Assembly (NCBI RefSeq): GCF_002846205.1
Contig: NZ_PHKV01000001.1
Coordinates: forward strand, 558,001-622,000
From: Xanthomonas prunicola
Lineage (GTDB): Bacteria > Pseudomonadota > Gammaproteobacteria > Xanthomonadales > Xanthomonadaceae
Length of the DNA stretch: 64,000 nt
Direction of reading: 5' to 3'
Part shown: positions 1 through 8,840 of the stretch, piece by piece
Position numbering within the stretch: the stretch's first letter is position 1
How the letters are laid out: every line of letters starts with the position of its first letter
Translations under genes and position numbers: made by a program
The notes under the pieces: generated by a model
Database searches by the model: none
What the model saw: only the letters and a program-made list of their open reading frames with translations
Told to the model about the DNA's origin: nothing

Positions 1-1033
1 GTTCAACCTGATCCGCCTGTTGCGCGACGAAGGCGCGCACGTCGTCTTCGTGCCGACCCGCCGCGAACACGCCGGGCGCCACACGCAAGCATTGCAGCAA
101 CTCGGCGTCGAAGTCTGGTATGCACCGTTTCTCGACGGCATCGGCAGCTGGCTGCGCACGCATGGTGCGCGGTTTGCGGTAGTGCTGCTGGTACGCCACC
201 ACGTGGCACACGCCTGCCTACCGTTGCTCAAGCAATACGCGCCACAGGCGCGCACCTTGTTCGATACCGTCGACCTGCATTACCTGCGCGAACGTCGCGG
301 TGCCGAGTTGGCCGGCGATGCCAATCTGTTGCGTAGCGCAGAACGCACCCGCCTGCGCGAGTTCGAGATTATGGCGGCCACTGATGTCACCTTGCTGGTG
401 TCGGCCGCAGAACAGTCGCAACTGCGCGCAGATGCGCCACACATTCGGACGGCCCTGCTTTCGAACCTGCATGAAGTCGCCGGCAGCGGCCACAGCTTCG
501 CGCAACGTCGCGACCTGGTTTTCGTCGGCGGCTTTCGTCATCCGCCGAATGTGGATGCGGTGCAGTGGTTCATCAGCGCCATCTTTCCGCAGGTCCGTGC
601 GCAGCTGCCTGATGTGGTGTTTCACTGCATCGGCGCCGACCTGCCCGACGCCTTGAAATTGTTGGCAGACCAATGCCCCGGCGTGCAGTTGCATGGTCAC
701 GTCCCGGATCTGGTTCCATTCATGGACAGCGCACGCATCGCGGTGGCACCGCTGCGGTTTGGCGCAGGCGTCAAAGGCAAGATCAATCTGAGCATGGCGC
801 ACGGCCAGCCGGTGGTCGGCACCACCTGCGCGGTGGAAGGCATGCACCTGCGCGACGGCGAGGATGTGTGCGTGGCCGACGATGCGGACGCGTTCGCCGT
901 TGCGATCGTGCGGCTGTATCAGGACGCGGCGCTGTGGCAGCGTCTGGCCGACAACGGCTTGCGTAACGTGGCCGAGCATTTCTCGCTGGATGCGGCGCGC
1001 AGCGCGGTGCGTGCGTTGTTTATTGCCGAGTGA
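1..1033 (+). CDS. Glycosyltransferase (GT4/group 1 type), 5' truncated
   Basis: The frame is already open at base 2 and no start codon is convincing, so the N-terminal part lies outside the window. The visible part (about 343 residues) reads as a GT-B glycosyltransferase: an N-terminal nucleotide-free domain ending around the segment LLSNLHE, then a C-terminal domain beginning DLVFVGGFRHPPN and containing the donor-binding region with VAPLRFGAGVKGKI. The segment APLRFGAGVKGK followed by AHGQPVVGT is typical of group 1 enzymes, where the glycines and the following acidic residue hold the sugar nucleotide. The donor and acceptor cannot be told from the sequence. It is probably cytoplasmic or membrane-associated and part of a polysaccharide or glycan cluster to the left. 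Family call is firm, substrate unknown. Confidence 0.85.
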   Translation, partial: FNLIRLLRDEGAHVVFVPTRREHAGRHTQALQQLGVEVWYAPFLDGIGSWLRTHGARFAVVLLVRHHVAHACLPLLKQYAPQARTLFDTVDLHYLRERRGAELAGDANLLRSAERTRLREFEIMAATDVTLLVSAAEQSQLRADAPHIRTALLSNLHEVAGSGHSFAQRRDLVFVGGFRHPPNVDAVQWFISAIFPQVRAQLPDVVFHCIGADLPDALKLLADQCPGVQLHGHVPDLVPFMDSARIAVAPLRFGAGVKGKINLSMAHGQPVVGTTCAVEGMHLRDGEDVCVADDADAFAVAIVRLYQDAALWQRLADNGLRNVAEHFSLDAARSAVRALFIAE

Positions 1034-1345
1034 GCAGGCGGTGACGTGCTGGTGCCTGGGCCGTTTGCGCCGCAATACACGGCGTGATGGGTCATTGATC
1101 CGCCTGCGACGCATCGCAAGGCGTCGCAGGTATCCTCATCCGCTCCTTCCGGGCACCTTCTCCCGATAGGAGAAGGATTGCGTGGAGCAGATTGCCCTGC
1201 GCCCTTGTCATGGGCTTCACCAACATCTTGCGTGCGCCTGGAGCGCGTTCCTTAGCATCGGGGATGCGAACAACGGGTTTTAGAGCTCGGGGTTTGAACT
1301 GCACGTTCGGCAGACCCTAACGTTGGCGACACTGCCAGCCCCCAC
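1034..1345. other. Gene-free gap with a small perfect hairpin
   Basis: No convincing gene lies here. At 1156-1176 an 8-bp perfect stem (CCTTCTCC / GGAGAAGG) encloses a 5-base loop. A similar CCTCTCCCG...GAGAAGG sequence occurs at 20706-20731, so this looks like a dispersed intergenic repeat rather than a classical terminator; no T-run follows the stem on either strand. Confidence 0.4.
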
Positions 1346-2860
1346 TCAACGCTGCTCGGCGACAGCCTTGACCCGTCGCGTGAATTCGGCCAGTTCCGGC
1401 AGTTCGGGATCCAACTGGTGCGCCTCGTCCTGCGCACGACGGGCAAATGCTGCGTCCTCCTGGCCCAGCCGTTCGCTTCCGACCGCAATCCAGCGTTGTG
1501 CAAGGCGGCGCCTCGCGCCGGCCAGGGCGTCGGCATTGGGTGTCAGTGCCTGCCAAGCATCGAGACATCCACGCGCGGCACGCAGGCGGTTATTGCGCAG
1601 TTCGTCCTCGAAACAACGCTGGCTGGCCGGCACCACGCGCGCAGCGGCCTGCAGCACGCGCGGATCGCGCGGTGCCAGCGCCTGCGCGGCGCGCACCGCG
1701 TCGTAGGCGCTGGCACCAGGCGGGGTCATCCAGTGTTGCTGCGTTTCGGCATCGGCAACGCGCTGCAGCAATGCCCGCAGACGGCGCTCGCGCGTGCCGC
1801 GCGACAGGCCCGCGGTTGGGCCGCGCTGGGCATCTCTTGCGCGCGCAATCGCCTGCTCGGCCTGCACAATCGATGGAGCGCCCGGCACCAGCAGCTGCGC
1901 CTGACGCAACGATTGCAGCGCATCGTCAAAGCGGAAATCCGCCGCTTGCCGGATAGCCTGTGCGGCATACTCGTCCGTCACCTGATCGAGCCCCCGCTTG
2001 GCGATTGCATCGTCTGGCTCGGCCGCCAGGACTGCGTTGAAATCGCGCGCAGCCGGAGCCAGGCGGCCACGGCGCAGCAAGGCCTGCGCACGTTGGCGGC
2101 GCTGTTCCAGCACGCGGTGGTACTGGCCTTCAGTCAGCGGCATGTCGACATGCCCGGCGTCGTAACGCTTGGCCGCGGCCAGCAACGCCGACGCCTCACC
2201 GAGCGCATCGCGCGCCAATGCGTGGCGTGCCTGCGCCAACAGATCGGTCAGGGCGTCTTCGCGACCTTCCAGGGCGTCGGTGCGATCCGGGGCCAGGGCC
2301 AGGATGCGCTGGTACAGCGGCAACGCACTGCCGGGCGTGCCGTCCAGGCGACCTTGCTGCTGGGCCACCGCCGCCTGCGCCAACAAGGCATCCAGCCCGA
2401 CACGCCGCGCCTGCAGCGCGCGCAGCCGCGCAGCCACCGGGGCGGTCTGCGCCTGCGGCGCTTCCAGGGCAGTTGCCAGCGCCAGCGCGCGTTGCGCTGC
2501 GGCGACATCGCCGGCCGCAACCGCAGCGCGTGCCTGCACCACTGCAGCAGCGCCGGTCCGCGCCAGCCCGTCACGGGCTTCGCCACGGTCGCTATCCAAC
2601 GCAAGCGCGGCGGCGAACAGTTCGCGCGCACCGCTGCCATTGGCAGCGCTGAGCTGGCCGCGCGCCAACGCCGCATCGCCCCGCTGCAGCAATTGCTGGA
2701 TGCGCGTGTCCGGCCACAGCAGATCGGCCAGCGGCTTGCGCAGCATTACCACGGTCAGCAACAGGCAGGCGCACAGCGCCAGTACCACGCGCCAGAGCGC
2801 ACGACTGCGCAGTGGCGCCCAGAGGCGGGGCGATCTGGCCCAGCGCGGGAGCAGAGACAT
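1346..2860 (-). CDS. Membrane-anchored helical-repeat (TPR-like) protein
   Basis: A 504-residue protein if it starts at the ATG ending at base 2860 (MSLLPRWARS); an upstream in-frame start would add 15 residues of no obvious value. Residues about 23-43 form one transmembrane segment (VVLALCACLLLTVVML) flanked by arginines, so the protein is a single-pass inner-membrane protein with the bulk probably periplasmic. The rest is Ala/Leu/Arg/Gln rich and made of repeated helix pairs such as RGDAALARGQLSAA and LLRRGRLAPAARDF, the pattern of tetratricopeptide repeats. I do not recognise a named family. It runs towards the glycosyltransferase gene (convergent) and away from the heptamer array. Its role could be as a scaffold for other envelope proteins, but that is inference. 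Confidence 0.7.
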   Translation of the reverse strand: MSLLPRWARSPRLWAPLRSRALWRVVLALCACLLLTVVMLRKPLADLLWPDTRIQQLLQRGDAALARGQLSAANGSGARELFAAALALDSDRGEARDGLARTGAAAVVQARAAVAAGDVAAAQRALALATALEAPQAQTAPVAARLRALQARRVGLDALLAQAAVAQQQGRLDGTPGSALPLYQRILALAPDRTDALEGREDALTDLLAQARHALARDALGEASALLAAAKRYDAGHVDMPLTEGQYHRVLEQRRQRAQALLRRGRLAPAARDFNAVLAAEPDDAIAKRGLDQVTDEYAAQAIRQAADFRFDDALQSLRQAQLLVPGAPSIVQAEQAIARARDAQRGPTAGLSRGTRERRLRALLQRVADAETQQHWMTPPGASAYDAVRAAQALAPRDPRVLQAAARVVPASQRCFEDELRNNRLRAARGCLDAWQALTPNADALAGARRRLAQRWIAVGSERLGQEDAAFARRAQDEAHQLDPELPELAEFTRRVKAVAEQR

Positions 2861-2950
2861 GCGGTGGCGTCCATCCTTGGCGCGACCTGACGGGGACGCG
2901 TTCACCGCCTTATGGTAGCGGTGTGGGTTGCGAAGACGGTGTGGGCTCTT

Positions 2951-3043
2951 CGGGATTCGGGATTCGGGATTCGGGATTCGGGATTCGGGATTCGGGAATC
3001 GGGAATCGGGAATCGGGAATCGGGAATCGGGAATCGGGAATCG
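2951..3043. repeat. Heptamer tandem array, 13 copies
   Basis: Six copies of CGGGATT (2951-2992) are followed by seven copies of CGGGAAT (2993-3041) and a partial unit. The change from ATT to AAT is abrupt and splits the array into two homogeneous blocks. Because 7 is not a multiple of 3 and no unit creates a stop, all frames stay open through it, which produces false long reading frames on both strands. It lies between the start of the helical-repeat gene and the end of relA. Confidence 0.95.
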
Positions 3044-3119
3044 TCAGGCACCCACAGCTCACGTCCCTTGTGTGCGGTTTGTTTCCAGTCGATGGGCGCC
3101 AGCAAGATGTTCGGCGCAG

Positions 3120-5279
3120 TCAGCCCAGCCGCCGCACCTCGCTCACGCCGGGCAGCGCGTCCAACTTGCCAAGCAGGCCGGACAGCTGATCGTAATCGCT
3201 CACCTTCAAGCGCAAGCGCAGCTGCGCCCTGCCCGTGTCGCGCACGTTGTCGCTATTGATTTCCAGCACGTGCGCGTCTTCCTGGGCAATCAGATTGGTG
3301 ATGTCCTTGAGCAACCAGCGGCGGTCCACGGCGCGCACCTGCACATCCACCTCGTAGCCGCTGCCGGCCTTGCCCCATTCCACCGGCAACACGCGTTGCG
3401 GGTGGGCGGCGGCCAAGCGCGCCAATGCGGCGCAATCTGTGCGGTGCACGGTGATGCCGCGCCCGCGGGTGAGGTAGCCGGCAATCGGCTCGCCCGCCAC
3501 CGGTTGGCAACACCGCGCCAGCTGCACCAGCAGGTTGCCCACGCCCTCCACGGTGAATTTGGATTTACCCAGCCCATCGCGACGTGCAGTCGGCCGCGGG
3601 GGAGCCGGCACCGCCGGCTGCGAGGCGGCACGTTCGGCTTCCAGCAACGCGCGGCTGACCTGGTTCGGGCCGGTATCGCCCAGTGCCACCTGGATATACA
3701 AATCGTCGATGGTGTCGGCGTGGAATTTGCGTGTGGCGACGCTCAGATCTGCATGCTGCAGGCCCAGACGCTTGAGTTCGCGATCGAGCAGATCCTTGCC
3801 CGCTTGGACGTTGCGCGCGCGGTCCAGCTTGTGAAACCACGCACGCACCTTGTCGCGCGAACGCCCGCTGGCCAGGAAGCCGTTGGAGGCCAGCAACCAG
3901 TCGCGGCGCGGGTCGGCTTCCTTGGCGGTCATGATTTCCACCCGGTCGCCGCTGCGCAGCCGGTAGGTCAGCGGGACGATGCGGTCGTTGACGCGCGCGC
4001 CGCGGCAGCGATGCCCCACCATGGTATGCACGTGATAAGCAAAATCCAGCGGCGTAGCGCCGTGCGGCAGATCAATCACCTCGCCCTTGGGGGTCAGCGC
4101 ATACACGCGGTCTTCGATCAACTCGGCATCCAGCGCGCCAGCCAGTTCGCCGTGCTCGCCTTCCTGTACCTGCTCCAGCAGCTGGCGCATCCACAGGATC
4201 TTGCGGTCGAAGGCCTTTTCGCCGCCCTTGCCGCCCTCCTTGTATTTCCAGTGCGCAGCCACGCCCAGTTCGGCCTGGGCGTGCATCTCATGGGTACGGA
4301 TCTGGATTTCGATCGTGCGCCCTTCCGGGCCGACCACCGCCGTATGCAGCGAGCGATAGTCGTTGGCCTTGGGCCGGGCGATGTAATCGTCGAACTCGCT
4401 GGGCACCGGTGCCCACAACGAATGCACCGCCCCCAAGGCGGCGTAGCAGGCCGCCACATCCTCGACCATCACGCGTACCGCGCGGATGTCGTACAACTGA
4501 TCGAACGACAGCCGCTTCTTCTGCATCTTTCGCCAGATGCTGTAGATGTGTTTGGGCCGCCCGCTCACGTCTGCGCGCAGGCCCTGCTGGGCGAGCGCCG
4601 CCGACAAGGTGCGCTTGACCGCTTCCAGATAGCGCTCACGCGCCACGCGGGTTTCGTCCACTTCGCGGGCGATGCGGCGGTAGGTCTCCGGCTCCAGATG
4701 CCGGAACGCCAGATCTTCCAGCTCCCACTTCACCTGCCAGATGCCCAACCGGTTGGCCAGCGGCGCATGAATGTCGCGCGTGAGCTGCGCCAGCGCGCGG
4801 CGCTGTTCTTCACTGAGACGGTCGGCCACACGCATCCGCGACAGCTGCCGTGCCAGCAGGATCGGCACCACGCGCAGGTCGTGGATGATGGAGAGAAGCA
4901 ATCGCCGCAACCCTTCGCTGTTGCGTCCAGCCTCGCGCCCGGCGTGCAGCGCCCAGACCTGGTCGGCCGCATCCAGGCCATCCAACAATCCTTCCACTGA
5001 CACCCGCCGCTCCGCCGGTTGCCACGGCAGGTCGGCAACCGCGCCGCGCAAGGCCGGCAGATCGAACAGCAACGCTGCGATCAACGTGGCCTCGTCGGCC
5101 GCCAACAGCGCCAGTGCGTCCAGGGTGTCGCCGAGCAAGGCCCACGGCACGCTATCGGTCTGCGCGGGCGGCAGCTCCTGCCAGGCCCGCGCCAACGCCT
5201 CGCGCAATGCCGGCGCAATCGAGGCCACGGCGGGGCGCTGCAGCAAGGCCTGCAGGCGCTCGAATGAGGAACTGGTCAC
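3120..5279 (-). CDS. relA: GTP pyrophosphokinase RelA (synthetase-type)
   Basis: RelA makes (p)ppGpp from ATP and GTP/GDP on starved ribosomes. With the GTG at 5277-5279 (VTSSSFERL) it has 719 residues, close to the normal length; the longer frame begins with a TTG at 5417 and no good ribosome-binding site favours any start. Order: a degenerate HD domain (residues about 30-190), where the active-site HDxxED is absent and ALLFDLPALRG stands in its place; the synthetase domain with DLYDIRAVRVMV and the EFDDYIA segment (EXDD type, as in monofunctional RelA, not the RXKD type of SpoT); a TGS domain starting DRVYALTPKGEVIDLP; a conserved-cysteine region; and a C-terminal ACT domain. It should therefore synthesise but not degrade the alarmone. 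It is transcribed away from the pqq operon, which starts about 300 bases upstream. Confidence 0.95.
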   Translation of the reverse strand: MTSSSFERLQALLQRPAVASIAPALREALARAWQELPPAQTDSVPWALLGDTLDALALLAADEATLIAALLFDLPALRGAVADLPWQPAERRVSVEGLLDGLDAADQVWALHAGREAGRNSEGLRRLLLSIIHDLRVVPILLARQLSRMRVADRLSEEQRRALAQLTRDIHAPLANRLGIWQVKWELEDLAFRHLEPETYRRIAREVDETRVARERYLEAVKRTLSAALAQQGLRADVSGRPKHIYSIWRKMQKKRLSFDQLYDIRAVRVMVEDVAACYAALGAVHSLWAPVPSEFDDYIARPKANDYRSLHTAVVGPEGRTIEIQIRTHEMHAQAELGVAAHWKYKEGGKGGEKAFDRKILWMRQLLEQVQEGEHGELAGALDAELIEDRVYALTPKGEVIDLPHGATPLDFAYHVHTMVGHRCRGARVNDRIVPLTYRLRSGDRVEIMTAKEADPRRDWLLASNGFLASGRSRDKVRAWFHKLDRARNVQAGKDLLDRELKRLGLQHADLSVATRKFHADTIDDLYIQVALGDTGPNQVSRALLEAERAASQPAVPAPPRPTARRDGLGKSKFTVEGVGNLLVQLARCCQPVAGEPIAGYLTRGRGITVHRTDCAALARLAAAHPQRVLPVEWGKAGSGYEVDVQVRAVDRRWLLKDITNLIAQEDAHVLEINSDNVRDTGRAQLRLRLKVSDYDQLSGLLGKLDALPGVSEVRRLG

Positions 5280-5594
5280 AACAGTGGACACGGCGGCGGG
5301 CAACAACAGATGGCTGACGACTACGGTAACGTGCGCGTCACCTTCTCCACAACGCGTGTGAGTCGTGCGATCGGTGTACAGGACGACAGTCGTGCTTATG
5401 CCAGGTTCACCCGCCAAGGTCTTGATTCATAACCGCTCGGCCCGGAAAGCGGAATCACGCCGCAAACGAAAATCGGCACCGACGCACCTTTTTACATGCC
5501 CTTTACAACTGCGCCAAACCGCCTGCCTATGCTCAGGCCACGTCGCTCGTTGCATCCAGCAACCGGGACGTTTTCCCAACTGCGAGGTAGCCGA

Positions 5595-5675
5595 ATGAAG
5601 ACCTGGAAGAAGCCTGTCGTTCGTGAAGTCAACTGTGGCGCCGAAATCAACTGCTACGTCTCCGGCGAGTTTTGA
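5595..5675 (+). CDS. pqqA: PQQ precursor peptide PqqA
   Basis: A 26-residue peptide, MKTWKKPVVREVNCGAEINC followed by YVSGEF, too short for most gene finders. The N-terminal WKKP and the Glu17-x-x-x-Tyr21 pair match PqqA; these two side chains are cross-linked by PqqE and become the carbon skeleton of pyrroloquinoline quinone. A GAGG ribosome-binding site lies at 5584-5587, eight bases before the ATG. It carries two cysteines, Cys14 and Cys20, one between the two reacting residues, which are not required by the known chemistry. It is the first gene of the pqqABCDE operon and is separated from pqqB by an 81-base gap holding a hairpin. Confidence 0.93.
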   Translation: MKTWKKPVVREVNCGAEINCYVSGEF

Positions 5676-5721
5676 TCCTGCACCTTCACGCTCACCTTGC
5701 CGCCTTTCGTTTGATGCATGA

Positions 5722-5735
5722 CCGGCAGTTGCCGG
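5722..5735 (+). terminator. Hairpin between pqqA and pqqB (attenuator-like)
   Basis: CCGGCA-GT-TGCCGG forms a perfect 6-bp GC-rich stem with a 2-base palindromic centre, 46 bases after the pqqA stop and 21 bases before pqqB. No T-run follows, so read-through is likely. Structures at this place in other pqq operons are thought to let pqqA transcript exceed pqqBCDE; the same role here is inferred. Confidence 0.45.
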
Positions 5736-5756
5736 CAGATTAGGTAACGATTCTCC

Positions 5757-6656
5757 ATGCGCATCATTGTTTTGGGATCGGCGGCCGGCGGTGGGCACCC
5801 GCAGTGGAATTGCCACACACCCGCGAGTCTGCGGGCGTGGCAGCAAGCAGACGGTGCCCAACGTCGTACACAGGCCAGCATCGCGGTCAGCGCCGACAGC
5901 GAGCGCTGGGTGCTGATCAACGCCTCCCCCGATTTCCGCCAACAAATTCTCGCAACGCCTGCGTTGTGGCCGCGGCAGGGATTGCGGCATTCGCCGATCG
6001 AGGCGGTGGTACTCACCAGCGGTGAGATCGACCACATCGCCGGCTTGCTCTCGATGCGCGAAAGCCAGCGGTTTTCGCTGCATGCCAGCAGCCGCGTGCT
6101 TGACCTGCTCGCGCAGAACCCGATCTTCGACGCCGTCAACCCGCAACACGTGACCCGGCAGCCGTTCGCGCTGGAGACGCCGCTGACACTGTGCGGTCTG
6201 CAGCTGACCCCATTCTCGGTGCCCGGCAAGGTGCCGTTGTTCATGGAATCGCGCAGCGGCGGCGATCTGGCTGGCTCCAATGAAGAAACACTCGGACTCA
6301 CCATCGACAATGGCCGGCACCGCGTGCATTACATTCCCGGCTGCGCTGCGATGACCGATGCCTTGCGCGCGCGCCTGCAAGGCGCCGAGCTGGTGTTCTT
6401 CGATGGCACGCTGTGGCGCGACGACGAAATGGTGCAGCTAGGCATCAGCCAGAAGACCGGCCAACGCATGGGCCACATGAGTATCGACGGCCCTGATGGC
6501 ACTATCGCCGCGTTCGCGCCGTTGCACGTGGCGCGCAAAATCTTCATCCATCTCAACACTACCAATCCCGTGCTCAACACCCGGTCGCCCGAGTTCGCCA
6601 GCGCGCGTGCCAGCGGTTGGGAAGTTGCCCACGACGGCCTGGAGATCGCCCTGTGA
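5757..6656 (+). CDS. pqqB: PQQ biosynthesis protein PqqB
   Basis: 299 residues, the usual length for PqqB, a metallo-beta-lactamase-fold protein proposed to hydroxylate the tyrosine part of the cross-linked PqqA product. Visible family segments are the start MRIIVLGSAAGGGHPQWNC, SPDFRQQI, SGEIDHIAGLLSMRE (the histidine-containing metal-binding loop), FFDGTLWRDDEM and GHMSIDGPDG. The ATG at 5757 gives the canonical N terminus. Its stop overlaps the pqqC GTG start (GTGA at 6653-6656), so translation of the two is probably coupled. It acts in the cytoplasm in PQQ synthesis. Identification is firm from sequence and from the gene order. Confidence 0.97.
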   Translation: MRIIVLGSAAGGGHPQWNCHTPASLRAWQQADGAQRRTQASIAVSADSERWVLINASPDFRQQILATPALWPRQGLRHSPIEAVVLTSGEIDHIAGLLSMRESQRFSLHASSRVLDLLAQNPIFDAVNPQHVTRQPFALETPLTLCGLQLTPFSVPGKVPLFMESRSGGDLAGSNEETLGLTIDNGRHRVHYIPGCAAMTDALRARLQGAELVFFDGTLWRDDEMVQLGISQKTGQRMGHMSIDGPDGTIAAFAPLHVARKIFIHLNTTNPVLNTRSPEFASARASGWEVAHDGLEIAL

Positions 6657-7405
6657 CCGCCCTGCTCAGCCCCGATCAACTGGAAGCGGATCTGCGTGCG
6701 ATCGGCGCACGCCTGTATCACGACCAGCATCCGTTTCATGCGCTGTTGCACCACGGCAAGCTCGATCGCGGGCAGGTGCAGGCCTGGGCCTTGAATCGCT
6801 TCGAATACCAACGCTGCATTCCGCTGAAGGACGCCGCGATCCTGGCGCGCATGGAAGACCCGGCGCTGCGGCGGATCTGGCGCCAGCGCATCCTTGATCA
6901 CGATGGCAATAGCGCCACCGATGGCGGTATCGCCCGCTGGCTGCACCTCACCGACGCATTGGGCCTGGAGCGCACGCTGGTGGAATCCGGGCGCGCGCTG
7001 CTGCCCGGTACGCGCTTTGCGGTGCAGGCGTATCTGCAGTTTGTGCGCGAAAAGAGCCTGCTCGAAGCGATCGCTTCGTCGCTGACTGAGTTGTTTGCGC
7101 CCAACATCATTGGCCAACGCGTCGCCGGCATGCTCAAGCACTACGACTTCGTCTCGTCCGAGGCGTTGGCTTACTTCGAGCATCGCCTCACCGAAGCACC
7201 CCGCGATTCGGATTTTGCGCTGGACTATGTCAAGCAGCATGCCGATACGGTCGAAAAGCAGGCGCTGGTCAAAGCCGCCCTGCACTTCAAGTGCTCGGTG
7301 CTGTGGGCCCAGCTGGATGCATTGCATGTGGCCTACGTCACGCCGGGCATCGTGTGGCCGGACGCATTCGTGCCGGACCGCGACGCCAGCCGGGTCGCTG
7401 CGTGA
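6653..7405 (+). CDS. pqqC: Pyrroloquinoline-quinone synthase PqqC
   Basis: 250 residues from the GTG at 6653, which overlaps the pqqB stop by four bases; a longer frame upstream would run inside pqqB. PqqC is a cofactor-free oxidase of the haem-oxygenase-like all-helical fold that closes the ring and carries out the final eight-electron oxidation to PQQ. Family segments are HDQHPFHALLHHGKL, QAWALNRFEYQRCIPLKDA, DGGIARWLHL and YVTPGIVWPDAF near the C terminus. The next gene, pqqD, starts inside its stop codon. Cytoplasmic. Identification is firm. Confidence 0.97.
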   Translation: MTALLSPDQLEADLRAIGARLYHDQHPFHALLHHGKLDRGQVQAWALNRFEYQRCIPLKDAAILARMEDPALRRIWRQRILDHDGNSATDGGIARWLHLTDALGLERTLVESGRALLPGTRFAVQAYLQFVREKSLLEAIASSLTELFAPNIIGQRVAGMLKHYDFVSSEALAYFEHRLTEAPRDSDFALDYVKQHADTVEKQALVKAALHFKCSVLWAQLDALHVAYVTPGIVWPDAFVPDRDASRVAA

Positions 7406-7680
7406 GCAGCATTACCCGCGATAGCCAGCCGGCCCTGCGTGCAGGCGTGCGCCTGCAGCACGACCGCGCACGCGACCAGTGGGTACTGCTCGCACCCGAG
7501 CGCGTGGTCGAACTGGACGACATCGCATTGGTGGTCGCGCAACGCTACGACGGCATGCGCTCACTGGCGCAGATCGCCCAGGAGCTGGCTGCAGACTTCG
7601 ATGCGGACGCGGCGGATATCGAAGCCGACGTGATCGAACTCACCGACACCCTGCTTCAGAAACGCTTGCTGCGGCTATGA
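7402..7680 (+). CDS. pqqD: PqqA-binding chaperone PqqD
   Basis: 92 residues starting at the GTG at 7402 ([16 protein letters not shown]), overlapping the pqqC stop by four bases. PqqD is a small winged-helix 'RiPP recognition element' that binds the PqqA leader and hands it to PqqE. The segment [20 protein letters not shown] followed by a [17 protein letters not shown] stretch and the conserved leucine-rich helix at the C terminus fit the family. Its stop overlaps the pqqE ATG (ATGA at 7677-7680). In some bacteria pqqC and pqqD or pqqD and pqqE are fused; here all are separate. Confidence 0.95.
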   Translation: MSSITRDSQPALRAGVRLQHDRARDQWVLLAPERVVELDDIALVVAQRYDGMRSLAQIAQELAADFDADAADIEADVIELTDTLLQKRLLRL

Positions 7681-8795
7681 GCACCGCGCCGCCACCGCTG
7701 TCGGTATTGCTGGAACTGACCCACCGCTGCCCGTTGGCGTGCCCGTATTGCTCCAACCCAATCGCGCTGGCCGCGCTACGTGAGGAAATGGACACTGCCG
7801 GCTGGCGCTCACTGTTGGAGCAGGCCGCCGAGATGGGGGTGCTGCAAGCGCATTTTTCCGGTGGCGAACCGATGCTGCGCAAAGACCTGCCCGCATTGGT
7901 GGCGCACGCGCGCGCATTGGGGCTGTACAGCAATCTGATCACCTCCGGTGTCGCTGGCGGCGAGCCGATGCTGGACCAACTGCAGGCTGCCGGGCTGGAA
8001 CATGTGCAGTTGAGCGTGCAGGACGTGGATCCAGCCGGGGCCGATCGCATCGCTGGTTACCGCAATAGCTTGTCGAAGAAACGCGACTTCGCCGCTGCCG
8101 TACGCGCGCGCGGCCTGCCGCTGACGATCAACGCAGTGCTGCACCGTCATAATGCCGAGCGCGTGCCGGGCATGATCGCGCTGGCGCTGGAATGGCAAGC
8201 CGAGCGCATCGAAGTGGCACACACCCAGTACTACGGCTGGGGCCTGCGCAATCGGGCCGCACTCATGCCCAGCCACGCGCAATTGATGGCCACCATCGAC
8301 GCGGTGGAAACCGCGCGTCGCGAGCTCGGCGACCGCCTGGCAATCGATTTCGTCACTCCCGACTACTACGCGCGCCAGCCCAAGCCCTGCATGGGTGGCT
8401 GGGGCCAGCGCTTCGTCAATATTTCCCCGCGTGGTGATGTGCTGCCGTGCCATGCCGCCGAAACCATCGAGGGCATGCGTTTCGACAACCTGCGCGAGCA
8501 CTCGCTGGCCGATATCTGGAACAACGGCGAGGCATTCGTGCGCTTCCGCGGCACTGCGTGGATGCCGCAGGTGTGCCAGGGCTGCCCCAAGCGCGAGATC
8601 GACTGGGGCGGCTGCCGCTGCCAGGCGCTGGCGCTCAGCGGCGATGCCGCCACGCTGGACCCGGTGTGCGAACGTTCGCCCGCACATGCACAGGTGCGCG
8701 CGACTGCCGAGCGTGAGTCGGCATCGACAGCACCGGCGTTCATCTACCGCCGCCCCGAACGCCCGGCCCCGGCCACCGCCGACACGCTGGAGTAA
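7677..8795 (+). CDS. pqqE: PqqA peptide cyclase PqqE (radical SAM)
   Basis: 372 residues from the ATG at 7677. PqqE is a radical S-adenosylmethionine enzyme that joins the Glu and Tyr side chains of PqqA. The [4Fe-4S] motif is Cys18-x3-Cys22-x2-Cys25 in [10 protein letters not shown]. The C-terminal SPASM region carries more cysteines: [39 protein letters not shown] and DPVCERS, which bind auxiliary clusters. It is the last recognisable gene of the operon; no pqqF peptidase gene follows in this window, so the peptide-trimming protease must be encoded elsewhere. Identification is firm. Confidence 0.97.
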   Translation: MSTAPPPLSVLLELTHRCPLACPYCSNPIALAALREEMDTAGWRSLLEQAAEMGVLQAHFSGGEPMLRKDLPALVAHARALGLYSNLITSGVAGGEPMLDQLQAAGLEHVQLSVQDVDPAGADRIAGYRNSLSKKRDFAAAVRARGLPLTINAVLHRHNAERVPGMIALALEWQAERIEVAHTQYYGWGLRNRAALMPSHAQLMATIDAVETARRELGDRLAIDFVTPDYYARQPKPCMGGWGQRFVNISPRGDVLPCHAAETIEGMRFDNLREHSLADIWNNGEAFVRFRGTAWMPQVCQGCPKREIDWGGCRCQALALSGDAATLDPVCERSPAHAQVRATAERESASTAPAFIYRRPERPAPATADTLE

Positions 8796-8840
8796 GCCGC
8801 ATCGGCCCGCACCAACAGCGTCTACACTAGCCCTCTCTTC

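Noticed and set aside
2951-3043. CRISPR-like or coding repeat
   Set aside because: Units of 7 bases without spacers; the encoded GIRDSGF-type repeats arise in all frames and have no start site.
2928-5000. 690-codon plus-strand frame across the heptamer array and relA
   Set aside because: It is opposite to relA, whose domains are clear, and exists because the repeat has no stop and GC-rich antisense frames stay open.
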